Below are positions 14,316 to 14,380 of a stretch of 14,380 nt of DNA, piece after piece. Position numbers and translations under genes: made by a program. Numbering within the stretch: the stretch's first letter is position 1; each line of letters opens with the position of its first letter. Source of the stretch: an uncultured Bryobacterales bacterium (lineage in GTDB: Bacteria > Acidobacteriota > Terriglobia > Bryobacterales > UBA6623); assembly GCA_946887065.1 (NCBI GenBank), contig CAMPKL010000027.1, positions 1 through 14,380 on the forward strand, given 5' to 3'. Under the pieces are notes generated by a model, which searched no databases, was not told where the DNA came from, and saw only the letters and a program-made list of their open reading frames with translations.

Positions 14316-14380
14316 ATGCGCATTCTCACAGTCGGCGCCGGCGCGGTCGGCGGTTATTTCGGCGGACGCTTGCTGCAGGC
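14316..14380 (+). CDS. panE: Ketopantoate reductase (PanE/ApbA family), 5' end only
   Basis: The first 21 codons of a gene cut by the window edge. The peptide starts MRILTVGAGAVGGYFGGRL, with the GxGxxG dinucleotide-binding motif (GAGAVG, residues 7-12) directly followed by GYFGGRL, a combination characteristic of 2-dehydropantoate 2-reductases, which make pantoate from ketopantoate with NADPH for coenzyme A synthesis. Paralogues of this family act on other 2-keto acids, so the exact role is uncertain from so short a piece. No good Shine-Dalgarno precedes the ATG. It is divergent from the FGE-like gene with a 120-bp spacer in which I see no other convincing element. Confidence 0.72.
   Translation, partial: MRILTVGAGAVGGYFGGRLLQ

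Overview
The window is GC-rich, gene-dense DNA from a Gram-negative heterotroph: it encodes an outer-membrane porin, several Sec-exported periplasmic proteins and a hybrid sensor kinase. Three features suggest Acidobacteriota (Solibacter/Bryobacter-like): a quinoprotein dehydrogenase with an N-terminal cytochrome c, an SGLT-like symporter next to a sulfatase, and a lipoprotein of the D-aminoacylase family. This assignment is an inference from gene content and no rRNA or other marker is present. I see no tRNA, rRNA, CRISPR array, insertion sequence or attachment site.

Layout. (1) Bases 1-5241, plus strand: an SGLT-type sodium/solute symporter, a secreted sulfatase resembling N-sulfoglucosamine sulfohydrolase 10 bp downstream, and a secreted cytochrome c-PQQ dehydrogenase fusion. 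These suit uptake of a sugar or organic solute, removal of sulfate, and periplasmic oxidation of an alcohol. (2) Bases 5292-10658, minus strand: a porin, a very small PstS-like solute-binding protein and a hybrid histidine kinase with two receiver domains, packed with gaps of 12 and 2 bp, followed after a hairpin by a D-aminoacylase-like amidohydrolase. (3) Bases 10777-11835, plus strand: a Gfo/Idh/MocA oxidoreductase divergent from the porin. (4) Bases 11841-14195, minus strand: a cysteine-rich DUF1326 protein with a recognisable promoter, and a secreted two-part protein ending in a formylglycine-generating-enzyme-like domain that lacks the catalytic cysteine pair. (5) The first 21 codons of a PanE/ApbA-type ketopantoate reductase at the right edge.

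The best candidate for an under-described system is the porin/binding-protein/hybrid-kinase trio. No ABC permease or ATPase accompanies the binding protein, so it may present a ligand to the kinase's periplasmic helical domain instead of feeding a transporter, by analogy with TorT/TorS and LuxP/LuxQ. Other points worth checking are a possible lanthanide-type Asp pair in the quinoprotein, the exported FGE-fold protein without active-site cysteines beside a genuine Cys-type sulfatase, and two genes with a good -10 hexamer only 7-8 nt before the start codon and no Shine-Dalgarno, which suggests leaderless transcripts.
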